A stretch of DNA of 64,000 bases from Timaviella obliquedivisa GSE-PSE-MK23-08B (GTDB taxonomy: Bacteria; Cyanobacteriota; Cyanobacteriia; Elainellales; Elainellaceae). Below, in pieces: positions 45,175-56,197 of the stretch (its first letter is position 1; each line of letters begins with the position of its first letter). The stretch covers positions 62,001-126,000 of the forward strand of contig JAHHII010000007.1 of the NCBI GenBank assembly GCA_019358855.1. The letters are read 5' to 3'. The position numbers and the translations under genes were made by a program. Below the pieces are notes generated by a model. That model was not told the origin of the DNA and ran no database searches. It saw only the letters and a program-made list of their open reading frames with translations.

Positions 45175-45595
45175 TCGACTGCTTATTGATACATGGGGAT
45201 GGCTGACGCTTCATGATGCAGGCGAACGCTGACACTCGGAAGTCGCCACTTTTTATCGAACTGTGCTAGCTCAAAAAACGCTTGTCTATACTACAACTTT
45301 CATTCTTGACGAGACTTTTACTCTGTTCTTTAAACGCCTCAACTCCTACCAAACGCAACGGGCGATGTTACAACTTTCTGCCGCGTTTGATACAAAGCAA
45401 TTTCACCTCGTTCAAATTAATGAACTACGCTTTATTCAAGCTCAAACCTTACGCCTAAAGTATCTCGACAAACCTCAGATTTCTTTTACAGACCTCAGTT
45501 CAATGGTCGTTATGCAAGAGTTTGATATTGAACAAGTTCTAACTGAGGATGCTCACTTTACTCAAGTTGGATTAGGGTTTGAACGTGTACCCTGA
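45167..45595 (+). pseudogene. PIN-domain (VapC-like) toxin with in-frame stop
   Basis: From ATG 45167: MINRLLIDTWGWLTLHDAGE R, then TGA at codon 22 (45230-45232). The same frame continues HSEVATFYRTVLAQKTLVYT, TTFILDETFTLFFKRL and QISFTDLSSMVVMQEFDIEQ to 45595. The parts give a complete PIN protein with its acidic residues (LIDT, DET, FTD). One nonsense change separates the first catalytic Asp from the rest. The downstream part could start within codons 36-40 but would be inactive. Confidence 0.75.
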
Positions 45596-45608
45596 GATTC
45601 GTGCTGCT

Positions 45609-45680
45609 TTAGATGGGGGCTTTGGCACCTACGATCGCCTCTCCCCGTTTCTCTTTTTCTGCTAGTTCCAGGTTAAGAAG
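45609..45680 (-). repeat. Methyltransferase 3'-end fragment R4
   Basis: Minus-strand reading LNLELAEKEKRGEAIVGAKA PI and a stop at 45609-45611. The ending resembles the genuine gene (EKEKQGASVVGAWAP) more than R1-R3, so it stems from a different donor. Lies 13 bp after the PIN toxin stop; the upstream homology ends near 45680. Confidence 0.7.
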
Positions 45681-45734
45681 GTTTCTCTAGCGATTGTGAT
45701 AGGCTTGGTAGTAGATGATTAGGCAATAAAAGCA

Positions 45735-46045
45735 ATGCCTGTACAAACGAAAGCTCAAGTGCTGTCTCTTCTTCAGGAATCTCAACAGGAGTTACACCGC
45801 TTTGGTGTAAGCCGTTGTGGTATTTTTGGTTCGTTTGTGCGGGATACTGAAATTCATGATCAAAGTGATGTTGATATTTTGGTTGCTTTTGAGCAAGGTC
45901 AAAAGACCTTTGATAATTTTATTCACTTATCTTTTTTTCTTGAAGATATTTTTGGTCGATCGATCTGGTCACTGTTGAGTCGTTAAGCCCATACATTAGT
46001 GAACGTATTTTGGGTGAAGTTGAATATGTCTCCGTCGGCTCGTGA
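45735..46045 (+). pseudogene. MNT-type minimal nucleotidyltransferase, frameshifted
   Basis: GIFGSFVRDTEIHDQSDVDI and LVAFEQG carry the GS...DxD nucleotidyltransferase motif; FDNFIHLSFFLEDIFGR follows. In the repeated TCGATCGATC at 45957-45966 the frame slips: the present frame stops at 45986, whereas one base over it continues DLVTVESLSPYISERILGEV EYVSVGS to TGA at 46043-46045, the normal family end. MNT proteins neutralise HEPN toxins by AMPylation, but no HEPN gene is next to it. Confidence 0.78.
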
Positions 46046-46100
46046 GTATTTACTGCATACTCTTAATCGAAGCTACTGCCAAGGTAGTCTTTATTCATTG

Positions 46101-46385
46101 TCAGTAAACATCATCATGTCTGCCAATATCAATCATCATGAGTGCACTCTCGGTTTCACCTACTATTTCCTGAAAACTAAAAATAATTCGACAGTCATAT
46201 TCGACAGTACAAGCCCATAAATCCTTTAACTCTCCTTTAAGTTTATGAGTTCTGAGAGATGGATCAAAAGGGTTGTCCGCCAAACATTCGAGCACTGTAA
46301 TTACTTTGACTTGAATAGAAGGTTGCTTCTTAATGAGTCGTTTGAACGCACGGCGAAATCCTTCTTCCCAAATGACGGTTCTCAT
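46101..46385 (-). CDS. RelE/YafQ-family toxin (94 aa)
   Basis: WEEGFRRAFKRLIKKQPSIQ, THKLKGELKDLWACTVEYDC and RIIFSFQEI, then IGRHDDVY at the C-terminus: the YafQ/RelE mRNA-interferase pattern with terminal His and Asp residues (GxHDxVY). Start overlaps the antitoxin stop by 4 bp. Intact. Confidence 0.82.
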   Translation of the reverse strand: MRTVIWEEGFRRAFKRLIKKQPSIQVKVITVLECLADNPFDPSLRTHKLKGELKDLWACTVEYDCRIIFSFQEIVGETESALMMIDIGRHDDVY

Positions 46386-46624
46386 TCTTCTGAGTCTCCG
46401 ACTATATCGGCAATCAGATCTTGCATGGTGCCGACTTTTGCAGTTCCCATATTAAATGCGTTCTGGACTTGAATGGAGCGCTGTAGAATCTCTTGACGAC
46501 GATCGACACTGCGACGTTTTTGAATTAAGTTAAAAAGCACGTCTTGTTCTTCTTCGCTGAGGGCTTCAACCACTTCGATCGCGGTTTGTAAGGAGGAGGT
46601 TTGAGGGGTGGGATTTTGAGTCAT
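46382..46624 (-). CDS. Antitoxin of the YafQ-type pair (80 aa)
   Basis: Helical, acidic at the end (LQTAIEVVEALSEEEQDVLF, then TMQDLIADIVGDSEE), as in many small antitoxins; no family name is secure. ATG at 46622-46624 (MTQNPTPQ) is chosen; another in-frame ATG lies at 46636. The pair begins ~40 bp downstream of the methyltransferase stop, which is the same relative position as hicBA and DUF433/DUF5615 after their fragments. Confidence 0.65.
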   Translation of the reverse strand: MTQNPTPQTSSLQTAIEVVEALSEEEQDVLFNLIQKRRSVDRRQEILQRSIQVQNAFNMGTAKVGTMQDLIADIVGDSEE

Positions 46625-46672
46625 GGTTTTTAACACTGAAGGAGAGGCGATCGCGATCTACATTTTAGCGGT

Positions 46673-49398
46673 TCAGGGTTCTAGACGGGGTGCCCAGGCT
46701 CCCACCACTGATGCCCCTTGCTTTTCTTTTTCTGCCAGTTCGAGGTTGAGGGTGAGAAGTTTTTCGAGCAGATCATCGGTTTTTTTGAAGCCGTAGGCGG
46801 TGAGAACAAGGTCATCAAGTTGGGTGTGGAGTTTGTGGAGTTGGCTGCTGGGTTCGTGGAAAAATTTGTTGTAGAGGGTGGTGATGCCCCACTGTTTTTT
46901 CTCCATTTGTTCGGTGCGGTAGGTGTGGAGGGTTTGGGCGGCGGTGCGGATTGCGGCGATTTGTTTGGGGGTGGGGGTTTGGGGGAAAGGAAAGGTTTCA
47001 AAACATGTGTTGTGGGTGTAAGCGATATCTGCTTTAAGCGTTGATTTTTGGGCGTGCATCCAGGTTCGATGAGTGTTGGAAGTGAGGATGCCGAGGATAT
47101 AAAAATCGTCTGAAGCTACAACAACAGATTTATCTCCAGGAAGCCAATTTTTGAAAAAAGGAATAAAGATTGCCCATTTAGAAACTCTGGGAACGGCGAA
47201 ACAAATTGAAAGAGGGGCGATCGCTTTTCTCATTTTCGGAGCATTTTCACCAAACTTCCACCAATTTAATCTCCGCACATCTCGTCTATTCGTATCCCGT
47301 TCAGGCTTTACATATTTTTTAATATGCTCAAATGGAAGTTCATAGTCACTAGCGTCTTCAAGGCTCATATCACCAAAATCAATGACCCAGCGTTCAGGCT
47401 TGCCATGCGTATTTTGAGCTAAATTTGCTCCCATTGAAAATAGTTTGATTACTTTTTGATTATTTATATCTGCTTTAGTCCATTCTTGTACAAGGGATTC
47501 TGTAATCAGAAAGCCTTTTCCGAGAGGAATTACACCTTGAAAACAGTGATTCAGATTCGCATTCAATCGTACTGCTTTTGATACATCTAACGTTGATTTC
47601 AGCGCAGAATTAATGCTAGTAACAATTTGATTATCCAGATGATATTTTCCGGGTAATTGCTTTGCCCAATTCACTAAACTTACATGAACATTCGCCTCAC
47701 CTGACCAAGGTTGAGTTGAAATCGCTTCATGAATATAGCCGCCGTTTTCACCAATGTAATCCAGCGATGCTATCCGGCTTTTACCTTGGCTGACTGAATT
47801 TGTACCCACCAATCCGGCTCTACCTTGATCGTTTAAATGGTCATGAGTAAGCCGAAACCAGTAAGCGCAGAAATCAACATCTTTTACATCTGAAAATTTC
47901 CTAAACACCCGATCGATATAATCATCTCCCAAATTCATCCGCAAATGCTTTCCACCTAAAAACGGAGGATTGCCAATCACCGCATCTGCCTTTGCCCATT
48001 CACTAAACAACGCATCTCGACAAACAATATTATTATCCAACGTATCCAACGGCAACGCAGGCTCACTCAACCCATACTTATCGATCGCAATCTTCCGCGC
48101 AATCATCATCGTTACCCGCGCCAACTGCACCGCAAACTCATTCGTATCCATGCCAAAAAACTGCATCGGCGTAACAAACCCGATCGCCATTTGCCCCGAA
48201 TCCCCGCGCCTCCGGTCTTGAATTTTCTGCAACAACAACCGCTCAATCCGCTTCAACTCCTGATACGCCACATACAAAAAATTACCCGACCCACACGCCG
48301 GATCAAGCACCCGATACGCCTGTAATTCCAGTTGCAAAACATTTAATTCCGCGATCGTACTGGCATCCTCAATTCGTTCCTCCCAGTAATCACTAATCGT
48401 GGGGCGGACAATCTGCCGAATATCTACCTCGCTGGTAAAATGAATTCCATGGGCATGACGCTTAGACGGATCGATCGCCCCTCAAAAATGTTCCCAAAAA
48501 TAGACGGACGGACATTGCTCCAATCATCCCGCGCGCATACATCCAAAATCTCCAACTCCTTCCCCGTCAGATCGATCGGATGCACCTTCGCAAACAATCC
48601 CCCATTAAAATATTCCACCCCCTGATAGCGCCCCGCACGCGTCACCCCCTGCCGATTCATCTGCTCAAACAATCCCCCCAACAAATCGAAAGCACTCCCC
48701 TGACCTGCCATACAATCTTGAATTAGCCCCACAAACAAATCCCGTGGCAACAGCGCCCGATCCTCCGCAAACATCGCCATCACACACTGAAGCGTCAACT
48801 GCTGCAACTGCTCTTCCGAAAACTCACTAAACCCCTGCCGTCGCCCCCGCTCAACCACCGCCTGATAAAACTCACCCATCCGCCGCGCCGATCGCTCCGT
48901 CACATCCACCTGATTATTGTGGAACACAGGCTTGCGTCCGCCAATCTCCATAAACGTCAGTGCCCCCGCCCGCTCCGGCAACTGCGTCAAAAGAATGCGA
49001 TCGACAGGCTCATCCACCTGATTCTCGAAGTCAAAAATCCAAAACTCATCAAAATTGCACAGCATCGCATAGCGCGGACGGTTCGGCGTAATCCGCATCC
49101 AATACCGCTCCACCTGAGCATAATGCTGGCTCAAATCTTCCTTACGCGACTTCATCTCGATCAGCACGCCGGGGACTCCGGGGCGCGATCGCCAAATCAA
49201 ATCCGCATAACCCATCTTTCCTTTCTTACTCGCTTTCGCCAACCGATCCTCAAACTCTGCCCCCGCCTCCTTAATGCCCTCATGCCCAAACGCCTGAAAA
49301 AACCGCGTCAGAAAAGTCTGCGCCTCGCTCTTCTCATCCCCCCGAATATGCTGCTGGCAATAGTCAACAAAAGCAGAGAGATTTTGAGAAGTAGACAT
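46673..49398 (-). pseudogene. Type IIG-like restriction-methyltransferase, single frameshift
   Basis: The N-terminal part (49398 to ~48480) has a PD-(D/E)XK nuclease pattern: GYADLIWRSRPGVPGVLIEM KSRKED. The C-terminal part (from ~48480) has SAM motif I RVLDPACGSGNFLYVAYQEL and catalytic motif IV AVIGNPPFLGGKHLR, an N6-adenine type, then target recognition and the tail DLLEKLLTLNLELAEKEKQG. The frame breaks at the run of four G (minus strand; C4 at 48478-48481): one extra base would restore FEGAIDPSKRHAHGIHFTSE and a ~908-residue protein. Start MSTSQNLSAF at 49398 is preferred, since the ATG at 49437 lies inside a repeat. Confidence 0.82.
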
Positions 49399-49432
49399 AG
49401 CGGTATTTCTGGGCTTGCTGAGGGACTGACTA

Positions 49433-49595
49433 GGCATTGCCGAATTGCGGGATGAAGTCTGGTTCCCCTGCCCTCTTAGGGAAGGGGCCAGGGGTTAGAT
49501 CAATTCGGCTACGCAGCTAGATAGACCTCTCCCCAACCCCCTCTCCTGAAGGAAAGGGGCTTTAATTCAGATTCATACTTTTATTCAGCAACGCC
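49433..49595. mobile_element. Family B MITE-like element, complete (copy B4)
   Basis: The left end GGCATTGCCGAATTGCGGGA (continuing TGAA) and the right end TTCATACTTTTATTCAGCAA (continuing CGCC) are imperfect 24-bp inverted repeats. The interior has the G/C-tract segment CCTCTTAGGGAAGGGGCC and its inverse-like CTCCTGAAGGAAAGGGGC, so the whole 163 bp can fold back on itself. No coding frame. Located between the methyltransferase start and gltD. Confidence 0.75.
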
Positions 49596-49622
49596 ACTGA
49601 ATATCTCTCAAAGGTTACTCGA

Positions 49623-51107
49623 TTAAGGCAAATCTGTGTGCCCCATCAAATAGCGATCGCACTCCCGCGCCACGCCGCGACCTTCATTGAACGCCCACAC
49701 CACCAAACTCTGCCCCCGCCGACAATCGCCAGCCGCAAACACACCTGGAATGCTAGTCGTGTACTTGTCATGCTCTGCCTTAACATTGCTGCGCCCATCG
49801 CGTTCAACCCCGATCGCATCCAACAACGGCTGCTCCGGTCCTAAAAAGCCCATTGCCAACAGCACCAACTGCGCGGGTAGAACTTGCTCAGATCCCGGTA
49901 CGTGCGCCGGAATAAACTGTCCTTTCTCATTCTTCTGCCAGTCTACCTGCACCGTATGCACCGCCTTAACGTGCCCGTTCTCATCGCCCTCAAAACGAGT
50001 CGCAGTCGTCAAATAGCCCCGTGGATCATCGCCAAACGTAGCAGCCGCTTCTTCCTGCCCGTAGTCTACACGGTACACCTTGGGCCATTCGGGCCAGGGA
50101 TTATTGGCATCGCGGGTCATGGGAGGTTTGGGTAAAATTTCGAGCTGAACCAGGCTCTTACAGTTATGCCGAATGGAAGTACCCGCGCAGTCTGTGCCCG
50201 TATCACCGCCGCCGATAATGACGATATCTTTATCTTTAGCTGAGATAAAACTAGCATTGTCATCAGGATTCATCACAGCCTTCGTATTAGCAGTCAGAAA
50301 ATCCATCGCAAAATGGATTCCCTTCAGATCCCGACCTTCCAAAGGTAAATCCCTCGGCTTAGTCGCCCCGGTACACAGAACGATCGCATCATATTCTTTT
50401 AACAGCGTTTCGGTCGGTAAATCTTTGCCAACCTCGGTGTTGCACTGGAAAGTCACACCTTCGTCTTCTAAAAGTTTAATTCGACGCAATACGACGCTTT
50501 CTTTTTCCAGCTTCATGTTGGGAATGCCATACATCAGCAATCCGCCTGGGCGATCGCTCCGTTCAAACACAGTCACCCAATGTCCCGCCTGATTAAGCTG
50601 TGCCGCCGCGCTCAACCCCGCCGGACCAGAGCCAATAATGGCAATTTTCTTACCCGTGCGGCGAGTTGGCATCACAGGCTTAATCCAGCCCTCATCCCAA
50701 CCTTTATCGACAATAGAGCATTCAATATTCTTAATGGTGACAGGCGGATTATTGATGCCCAACACGCAGGAACCTTCGCAAGGTGCAGGACAAACTCGCC
50801 CCGTAAACTCAGGAAAATTATTCGTTTTGTGAAGGCGATCGAGCGCATCTTCCCACAGTCCCCGATAAACCAAATCATTCCACTCAGGAATCAGGTTATT
50901 GACCGGACAACCGCTTGCCATACCGCTGATGAGAGTGCCGCTATGGCAAAAGGGAATGCCACAATCCATACAGCGTGCGCCCTGAGCGCGAAGTTTATCT
51001 TCGGGTAGATGCTCATGAATGTCGTTCCAGTCGTGAACTCGCTCTAAAGGAGGGCGATCGGAAGGTAGTTCGCGGAGATATTCAATGAAGCCAGTTGGTT
51101 TTCCCAT
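49623..51107 (-). CDS. gltD: Glutamate synthase small subunit GltD (494 aa)
   Basis: Iron-sulphur Cys motifs [20 protein letters not shown] and [12 protein letters not shown] lie in the first 110 residues. The FAD site is [20 protein letters not shown] near 155, the NADPH site [20 protein letters not shown] near 300, and the FAD-closing motif [20 protein letters not shown] is near the end. It feeds electrons from NAD(P)H to GltB. It lies downstream of gltB on the same strand, separated by a 360-bp repeat-filled gap. Confidence 0.93.
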   Translation of the reverse strand: MGKPTGFIEYLRELPSDRPPLERVHDWNDIHEHLPEDKLRAQGARCMDCGIPFCHSGTLISGMASGCPVNNLIPEWNDLVYRGLWEDALDRLHKTNNFPEFTGRVCPAPCEGSCVLGINNPPVTIKNIECSIVDKGWDEGWIKPVMPTRRTGKKIAIIGSGPAGLSAAAQLNQAGHWVTVFERSDRPGGLLMYGIPNMKLEKESVVLRRIKLLEDEGVTFQCNTEVGKDLPTETLLKEYDAIVLCTGATKPRDLPLEGRDLKGIHFAMDFLTANTKAVMNPDDNASFISAKDKDIVIIGGGDTGTDCAGTSIRHNCKSLVQLEILPKPPMTRDANNPWPEWPKVYRVDYGQEEAAATFGDDPRGYLTTATRFEGDENGHVKAVHTVQVDWQKNEKGQFIPAHVPGSEQVLPAQLVLLAMGFLGPEQPLLDAIGVERDGRSNVKAEHDKYTTSIPGVFAAGDCRRGQSLVVWAFNEGRGVARECDRYLMGHTDLP

Positions 51108-51177
51108 GATCTTGTAGATTGATTGATTTTAGATTTTAGAGTTTTTCTCGTTCCCAAACCCTGCTATTTCTAGCTAG

Positions 51178-51325
51178 GGAGTTGCAATTAAATAACGCCT
51201 CGAATCGCCCCCTAAATCCCCCATTCTGGAGGACTTTAAAAAGTTCGGAAGTCCTCCAGAATGGGGGATTTAGGGGGCTAAAAAGTCAATGCATCCCACT
51301 AGGGTTTTATTTTCACGTAACTCTC
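51178..51325. repeat. Family A palindromic repeat (copy A4) between gltB and gltD
   Basis: CGCCCCCTAAATCCCCCATT (51208-51227), its near-perfect inverse at 51258-51279 and outer flanks GCAATTAAATAACGCC and TGCATCCCACTAGGGTTTTA are shared with copy A1 in opposite orientation. It can form a long hairpin in the gltBD transcript. Confidence 0.8.
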
Positions 51326-51329
51326 CTAC

Positions 51330-51450
51330 TGCATCGCTAAACAAAATCCCCTTCCCCTTCAAAGCCCCTTTCCTTTAGGAGAGGGGTTTGGGGAGAGGTC
51401 TCCGGCACCTAACCCCTAGCCTCTTCCCTACAAGGGCAGGGGAACTGGAG
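51330..51450. repeat. Family B repeat, decayed (copy B5) between gltB and gltD
   Basis: GCATCGCTAAACAAAATCCC at the left end and the interior CCTTTAGGAGAGGGGTTTGG followed by CTACAAGGGCAGGGGAAC correspond to the G/C-tract interior of B4. The right terminal repeat is lost near the gltB stop (51468). Confidence 0.55.
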
Positions 51451-51467
51451 CAAAGCGATCGCAACAT

Positions 51468-54400
51468 TTAGCTGCCGCCGATGCGGGATACATCTTGGAC
51501 GTTCGCTTCAAATGCCGCCGTTAAAGCTTCATCGCCGCTCAATCCATCCGCGATCGCCTTTGCCACAGCCTGCAAAACTCGCTTGTAATCTCTGGGCATC
51601 ACTTTGACAAATTGGGGCAACATCGCGTCCCATTGTGAAAGAACTTTTTGGGCTTTTTGGCTTTGGGTTAAATCGGCATGGCGTTGGATTAGTTGGTAGA
51701 GGTCGTCGATTTCTTCGGGATCTTCGACTTTCTCTAAATCTGCCATTTGGGTATTACAGCGCGTTGCAAAGTTGCCCGCTTCATCCAAAATGTACGCCAC
51801 GCCGCCACTCATACCCGCCGCAAAGTTGCGCCCAGTCATGCCTAAAACAACGACTTTTCCGCCAGTCATGTATTCGCAGCCGTGATCGCCCACCCCTTCT
51901 ACAACCGTGTTAACGCCAGAGTTGCGCACACAGAACCGCTCTCCGGCAGTGCCTCGAATGTACACCTCGCCTTCGGTTGCGCCATAGAGGGCAACGTTAC
52001 CCGCAATCACGTTCTCTTCAGCAGCAAAAGTGGAGGCAGCAGGCGGATAAAGAATAATTTTGCCGCCGCTAAGTCCCTTGCCCAGATAATCGTTAGTGTC
52101 GCCTTCGAGTTCGAGCGTCACACCTTTAGGCACAAAAGCCCCAAAGCTTTGTCCGGCGCTGCCTTGAAAATGAAGATGCACCGTGTTTTCAGGTAGCCCT
52201 TCCCAGTGGCGCTTGGTGATTTCGTTGCCCAAGATAGTACCGACAGCGCGGTTGACGTTTTGGATCGGCAGAGTTGCTTTAACAGGCTTGCCGTGGGCGA
52301 TCGCTCCCTCACACAGATCCAACAATTTTGTCATATCCAATGACTTCTCCAGCCCATGATCCTGGGGAATTTGGCAGTAACGCCCCACATCCTCACCTAC
52401 CTCTGGCTGATACAGAATCTTCGAGAAATCCAAACCCTTCGCCTTCCAATGATCAACCGCCTGTTTTGCTTCTAGCACATCCGTCCGTCCTACCATTTCG
52501 TTAAGAGTGCGGAAGCCGAGTTGCGCCATCAATTCCCGCACTTCTTCGGCAATAAAGCGCATGAAATTAACGGTATGGGCTGGGTCACCAGTAAAGTTTT
52601 TGCGGAGCTGCGGATCTTGGGTGGCAACGCCAACAGGACAAGTGTTGAGATGGCAAACGCGCATCATAATGCAGCCTAGAGTGACAAGTGGCGCGGTGGC
52701 AAAGCCGAACTCTTCAGCACCCAACAGCGCGGCAATGACAACATCTCGCCCAGTTTTCATTTGCCCGTCAGCCTCCACCACAATTCGGCTACGGAGGTTA
52801 TTGAGCACTAGGGTCTGGTGAGTTTCCGCTAGTCCTAGTTCCCAAGGGAGTCCGGCGTGTTTGATAGAGGTTTGGGGAGATGCACCCGTGCCACCGTCAT
52901 ATCCAGAAATTAGCACCACGTCTGCATGGGCTTTGGAAACGCCAGCGGCGATCGTGCCTACTCCCACTTCGGAAACCAATTTGACGCTAATTCGGGCTTC
53001 ACGGTTAGCATTTTTAAGATCGTGGATTAACTCAGCGAGGTCTTCGATCGAATAGATATCGTGGTGGGGCGGTGGGGAAATGAGTCCGACTCCAGGAGTG
53101 GAGTGGCGAACTTTGGCAATCCAGGGATAAACTTTTTTGCCAGGAAGCTGTCCCCCTTCGCCCGGTTTTGCACCCTGCGCCATTTTGATTTGCAGTTCTT
53201 GAGCTTTGGAGAGATACAGACTGGTCACGCCAAACCGACCCGAAGCCACTTGTTTGATGGCGCTGTTCTTAGAGTCGCCTTGCTCGTTCGTCCAGGTATA
53301 GCGATCGGGATCTTCGCCGCCTTCGCCCGTGTTAGACTTGCCGCCCAAGCGGTTCATGGCGATCGCCAACGATTCATGCGCCTCCTGCGAGATCGAGCCG
53401 TAGCTCATTGCGCCTGTTTTGAACCGTTGCACGATGGATTCCACCGATTCTACTTCTTCAATCGGCACGGCTTCCCGTTGCTTAAACTCCAGCAATCCTC
53501 GCAGCGTGTAATGGGTTTGGTTTTGCTCGTTCACCAGCGCCGCATACTGTTTGTAAACTGCGTAGTCATCCGTGCGTACCGCTTTTTGAAGCGTGTGAAT
53601 GGTTTGAGGACTAAATAAATGCGCCTCGCCTTCCTTCCGCCATTGATATTCGCCGCCCACATCTAAGGTATGCCCGTTGACTTGGCGATCGGGGAAAGCG
53701 TGGCTGTGGCGGAGGAGAGCTTCCTTTGTAATGACTGCCAAATCAACGCCTTCAATCCGAGAGGCTGTCCAGGTGAAGTAGCGATCGATCACGGCTGCAT
53801 TCAAGCCTACTGCCTCAAAAATCTGTGCGCCTCGGTAGCTTTGAATCGTTGAAATGCCAATTTTGGAAGCCACTTTTGTAACGCCTTTAGTTGCCGCTTT
53901 GATGTAGTTTTTACAAGCGGTTTTGTAATCGACATTCACTAGCAAGCCTTGCTGAATCATGTCGTCTAATGTTTCAAAAGCGAGGTAGGGATTAATGGCA
54001 CCGCAACCATAGCCAATTAAAAGGGCATAGTGATGAACTTCGCGGGGTTCGCCAGATTCTAAAACCAGTCCGACGCGGGTACGAGTGCCTGTGCGAATGA
54101 GGTGGTGATGGAGTCCGGCAACGGCGAGGAGGGCGGGGATGGGGGCGCTTGTAGCGTTGATGGCGCGATCGCTCAGAATCAAAATATTGGTGCCGTCTTC
54201 AATCTGCTGATCGGCTTTAGCGCAGATTTCAGCGATCGCCGCTTCCATCCCTTGCACACCCGCTTTAGGATCAAACACAATCGACAGCGTCACCGACTTA
54301 AATCCGTTCTCCGAAACATACTTTAATTTCGCCAGTTCAGCATTGCTCAAAATCGGCGTTTTTAGCTCAATTAAATGACAGCTTTCTGGCTCTGGCTTCA

Positions 54401-56066
54401 ACAAATTGCGTTCAGAGCCGATTGTCGTTTCAGCCGATGTAATAATTTCTTCTCGAATCGAATCGATCGGCGGGTTTGTCACCTGGGCAAAAAGCTGTTG
54501 GAAATAGTCGTACAGCAGCTTGGGGCGATCGGACAACACCGACAGAGGCGTGTCTGCCCCCATTGCCCCGATCGCCTCTACGCCATCCCGCGCCATGGGA
54601 GTCAGCAGCAAGCGCAGATCCTCGAAGGTATAGCCAAACGCCATTTGACGCTGAATAATCGTCGTTAGATCTGCCGACGAAATTTCTTCTACAGCAACAG
54701 GCGCATCGGGCAACTGAGCAATCTCAACCATGTGTTGATTGATCCACTCTCGGTAAGGATGCTCTTTAACAATCTGGTTCTTAATTTCCTCATCAGCGAT
54801 AATTCGCCCTTGCTTAGTATCCACCAAGAACATCCGCCCCGGCTCCAGCCGACCCTTTGCCGCCACCCGCTCTGGCTCAATGGGCAAAACGCCTGCCTCC
54901 GATGCCAGAATCACGAGATCGTCCTTAGTAATGTAGTAGCGCGAGGGACGTAGACCATTGCGATCGAGCACTGCCCCAATCATGGAGCCATCGGTAAAGG
55001 CGATCGAAGCAGGACCATCCCACGGTTCCATCAAGCACGAGTGATATTCGTAAAACGCCTTTTTCTCGTCGCTCATAGACTCGTGAGCCGTCCAGGGTTC
55101 GGGGATCATCATCATCATGGCGTGGGGGAGCGATCGCCCCGACAGCACCAGTAGCTCTAAGGCATTATCAAAAATAGTGGAATCGCTGCCCTCGACATTG
55201 ATGACGGGCTGAATTTTCTTCATATCCTCGCCAAACAATTCCGACTCAAACATCGACTGCCGCGCCATCATCCAGTTGATGTTGCCGCGCATCGTGTTAA
55301 TTTCGCCATTGTGGGCAATGTAGCGATAAGGGTGCGATCGCTCCCAGCTAGGGAACGTATTGGTACTAAATCGCGAATGCACCAGCGCCAGGGCACTCTC
55401 CATATCGGGATCATGCAATTCTGGATAATACTGTCCCACCTGCACAGGCATCAGCATTCCCTTATAAACCATCGTCCGACAAGACAGACTTGATGGATAC
55501 CAGCAAGGATTTTCCCCCGATGCCCGCAACGCCTTAAATGACAGTTTCCGAATGACATACAGCTTCCGCTCAAACGCCACCTCATCCATCCCGGCTGCCC
55601 GTTGGATAAACACCTGCTCCATAAACGGCTCACTCGACTTTGCCGTGTTGCCCAGGGAGGAATGATCCGTAGGAACATCGCGCCAGCCCAGTACCTTCAA
55701 GCCTTCTGTCGTCACAATCTGCTCAAAAATTTGACGGCTTTTATCTCGAACATTGGCATCAGGTGAAGAGTAAATCATGCCCACGCCATACTGCCCCGAT
55801 TCAGGAAGGGTAACACCTTCTGCGGCTGCCACTTTTTTCAGAAACTTGTGGGGCACTCCCATCAAAATGCCTGCACCGTCGCCCGTGTTCGTTTCACAGC
55901 CGCACGCCCCGCGATGGTCTAGGTTCAACAAAATTGTCAAAGCTTGCTCAATGATATTGTGTGACTTCTGCCCTTTCATTTGGACAATAAACCCAACACC
56001 ACAGGCATCGTGCTCGAACTGAGGGTCGTATAGACCCTGTTTGGGTGGCAGGTTATTGCTGTGCAT
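51468..56066 (-). CDS. gltB: Glutamate synthase large subunit GltB (1532 aa)
   Basis: Class II amidotransferase whose nucleophile Cys22 is exposed after removal of a 21-residue leader ([15 protein letters not shown]). The central domain and FMN-binding synthase domain ([35 protein letters not shown]) follow. The [3Fe-4S] ligands are in [12 protein letters not shown] near 1132-1143, and the GXGXG beta-helix ends the protein ([23 protein letters not shown]). It converts glutamine plus 2-oxoglutarate to two glutamates. The adjacent gltD marks it as the NAD(P)H form, not the ferredoxin form. Intact over 4.6 kb. Start ATG 56064-56066. Confidence 0.95.
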   Translation of the reverse strand: MHSNNLPPKQGLYDPQFEHDACGVGFIVQMKGQKSHNIIEQALTILLNLDHRGACGCETNTGDGAGILMGVPHKFLKKVAAAEGVTLPESGQYGVGMIYSSPDANVRDKSRQIFEQIVTTEGLKVLGWRDVPTDHSSLGNTAKSSEPFMEQVFIQRAAGMDEVAFERKLYVIRKLSFKALRASGENPCWYPSSLSCRTMVYKGMLMPVQVGQYYPELHDPDMESALALVHSRFSTNTFPSWERSHPYRYIAHNGEINTMRGNINWMMARQSMFESELFGEDMKKIQPVINVEGSDSTIFDNALELLVLSGRSLPHAMMMMIPEPWTAHESMSDEKKAFYEYHSCLMEPWDGPASIAFTDGSMIGAVLDRNGLRPSRYYITKDDLVILASEAGVLPIEPERVAAKGRLEPGRMFLVDTKQGRIIADEEIKNQIVKEHPYREWINQHMVEIAQLPDAPVAVEEISSADLTTIIQRQMAFGYTFEDLRLLLTPMARDGVEAIGAMGADTPLSVLSDRPKLLYDYFQQLFAQVTNPPIDSIREEIITSAETTIGSERNLLKPEPESCHLIELKTPILSNAELAKLKYVSENGFKSVTLSIVFDPKAGVQGMEAAIAEICAKADQQIEDGTNILILSDRAINATSAPIPALLAVAGLHHHLIRTGTRTRVGLVLESGEPREVHHYALLIGYGCGAINPYLAFETLDDMIQQGLLVNVDYKTACKNYIKAATKGVTKVASKIGISTIQSYRGAQIFEAVGLNAAVIDRYFTWTASRIEGVDLAVITKEALLRHSHAFPDRQVNGHTLDVGGEYQWRKEGEAHLFSPQTIHTLQKAVRTDDYAVYKQYAALVNEQNQTHYTLRGLLEFKQREAVPIEEVESVESIVQRFKTGAMSYGSISQEAHESLAIAMNRLGGKSNTGEGGEDPDRYTWTNEQGDSKNSAIKQVASGRFGVTSLYLSKAQELQIKMAQGAKPGEGGQLPGKKVYPWIAKVRHSTPGVGLISPPPHHDIYSIEDLAELIHDLKNANREARISVKLVSEVGVGTIAAGVSKAHADVVLISGYDGGTGASPQTSIKHAGLPWELGLAETHQTLVLNNLRSRIVVEADGQMKTGRDVVIAALLGAEEFGFATAPLVTLGCIMMRVCHLNTCPVGVATQDPQLRKNFTGDPAHTVNFMRFIAEEVRELMAQLGFRTLNEMVGRTDVLEAKQAVDHWKAKGLDFSKILYQPEVGEDVGRYCQIPQDHGLEKSLDMTKLLDLCEGAIAHGKPVKATLPIQNVNRAVGTILGNEITKRHWEGLPENTVHLHFQGSAGQSFGAFVPKGVTLELEGDTNDYLGKGLSGGKIILYPPAASTFAAEENVIAGNVALYGATEGEVYIRGTAGERFCVRNSGVNTVVEGVGDHGCEYMTGGKVVVLGMTGRNFAAGMSGGVAYILDEAGNFATRCNTQMADLEKVEDPEEIDDLYQLIQRHADLTQSQKAQKVLSQWDAMLPQFVKVMPRDYKRVLQAVAKAIADGLSGDEALTAAFEANVQDVSRIGGS

Positions 56067-56197
56067 TTTTTAGATATCCTAATCTAGTGTCTGGCTGAGG
56101 GGCTGTTTGGAGCTAATTGAATTTTCTAACGACGAAGGCTTCCAAGGGCAGTCCTTAATAAAGGTTTTAGCTGATACCGATCGCTCTAGATCATCTC

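Noticed and set aside
49399-49437. Upstream ATG of the methyltransferase at 49437
   Set aside because: This ATG lies in the terminal repeat of element B4; the conserved N-terminus starts at 49398.
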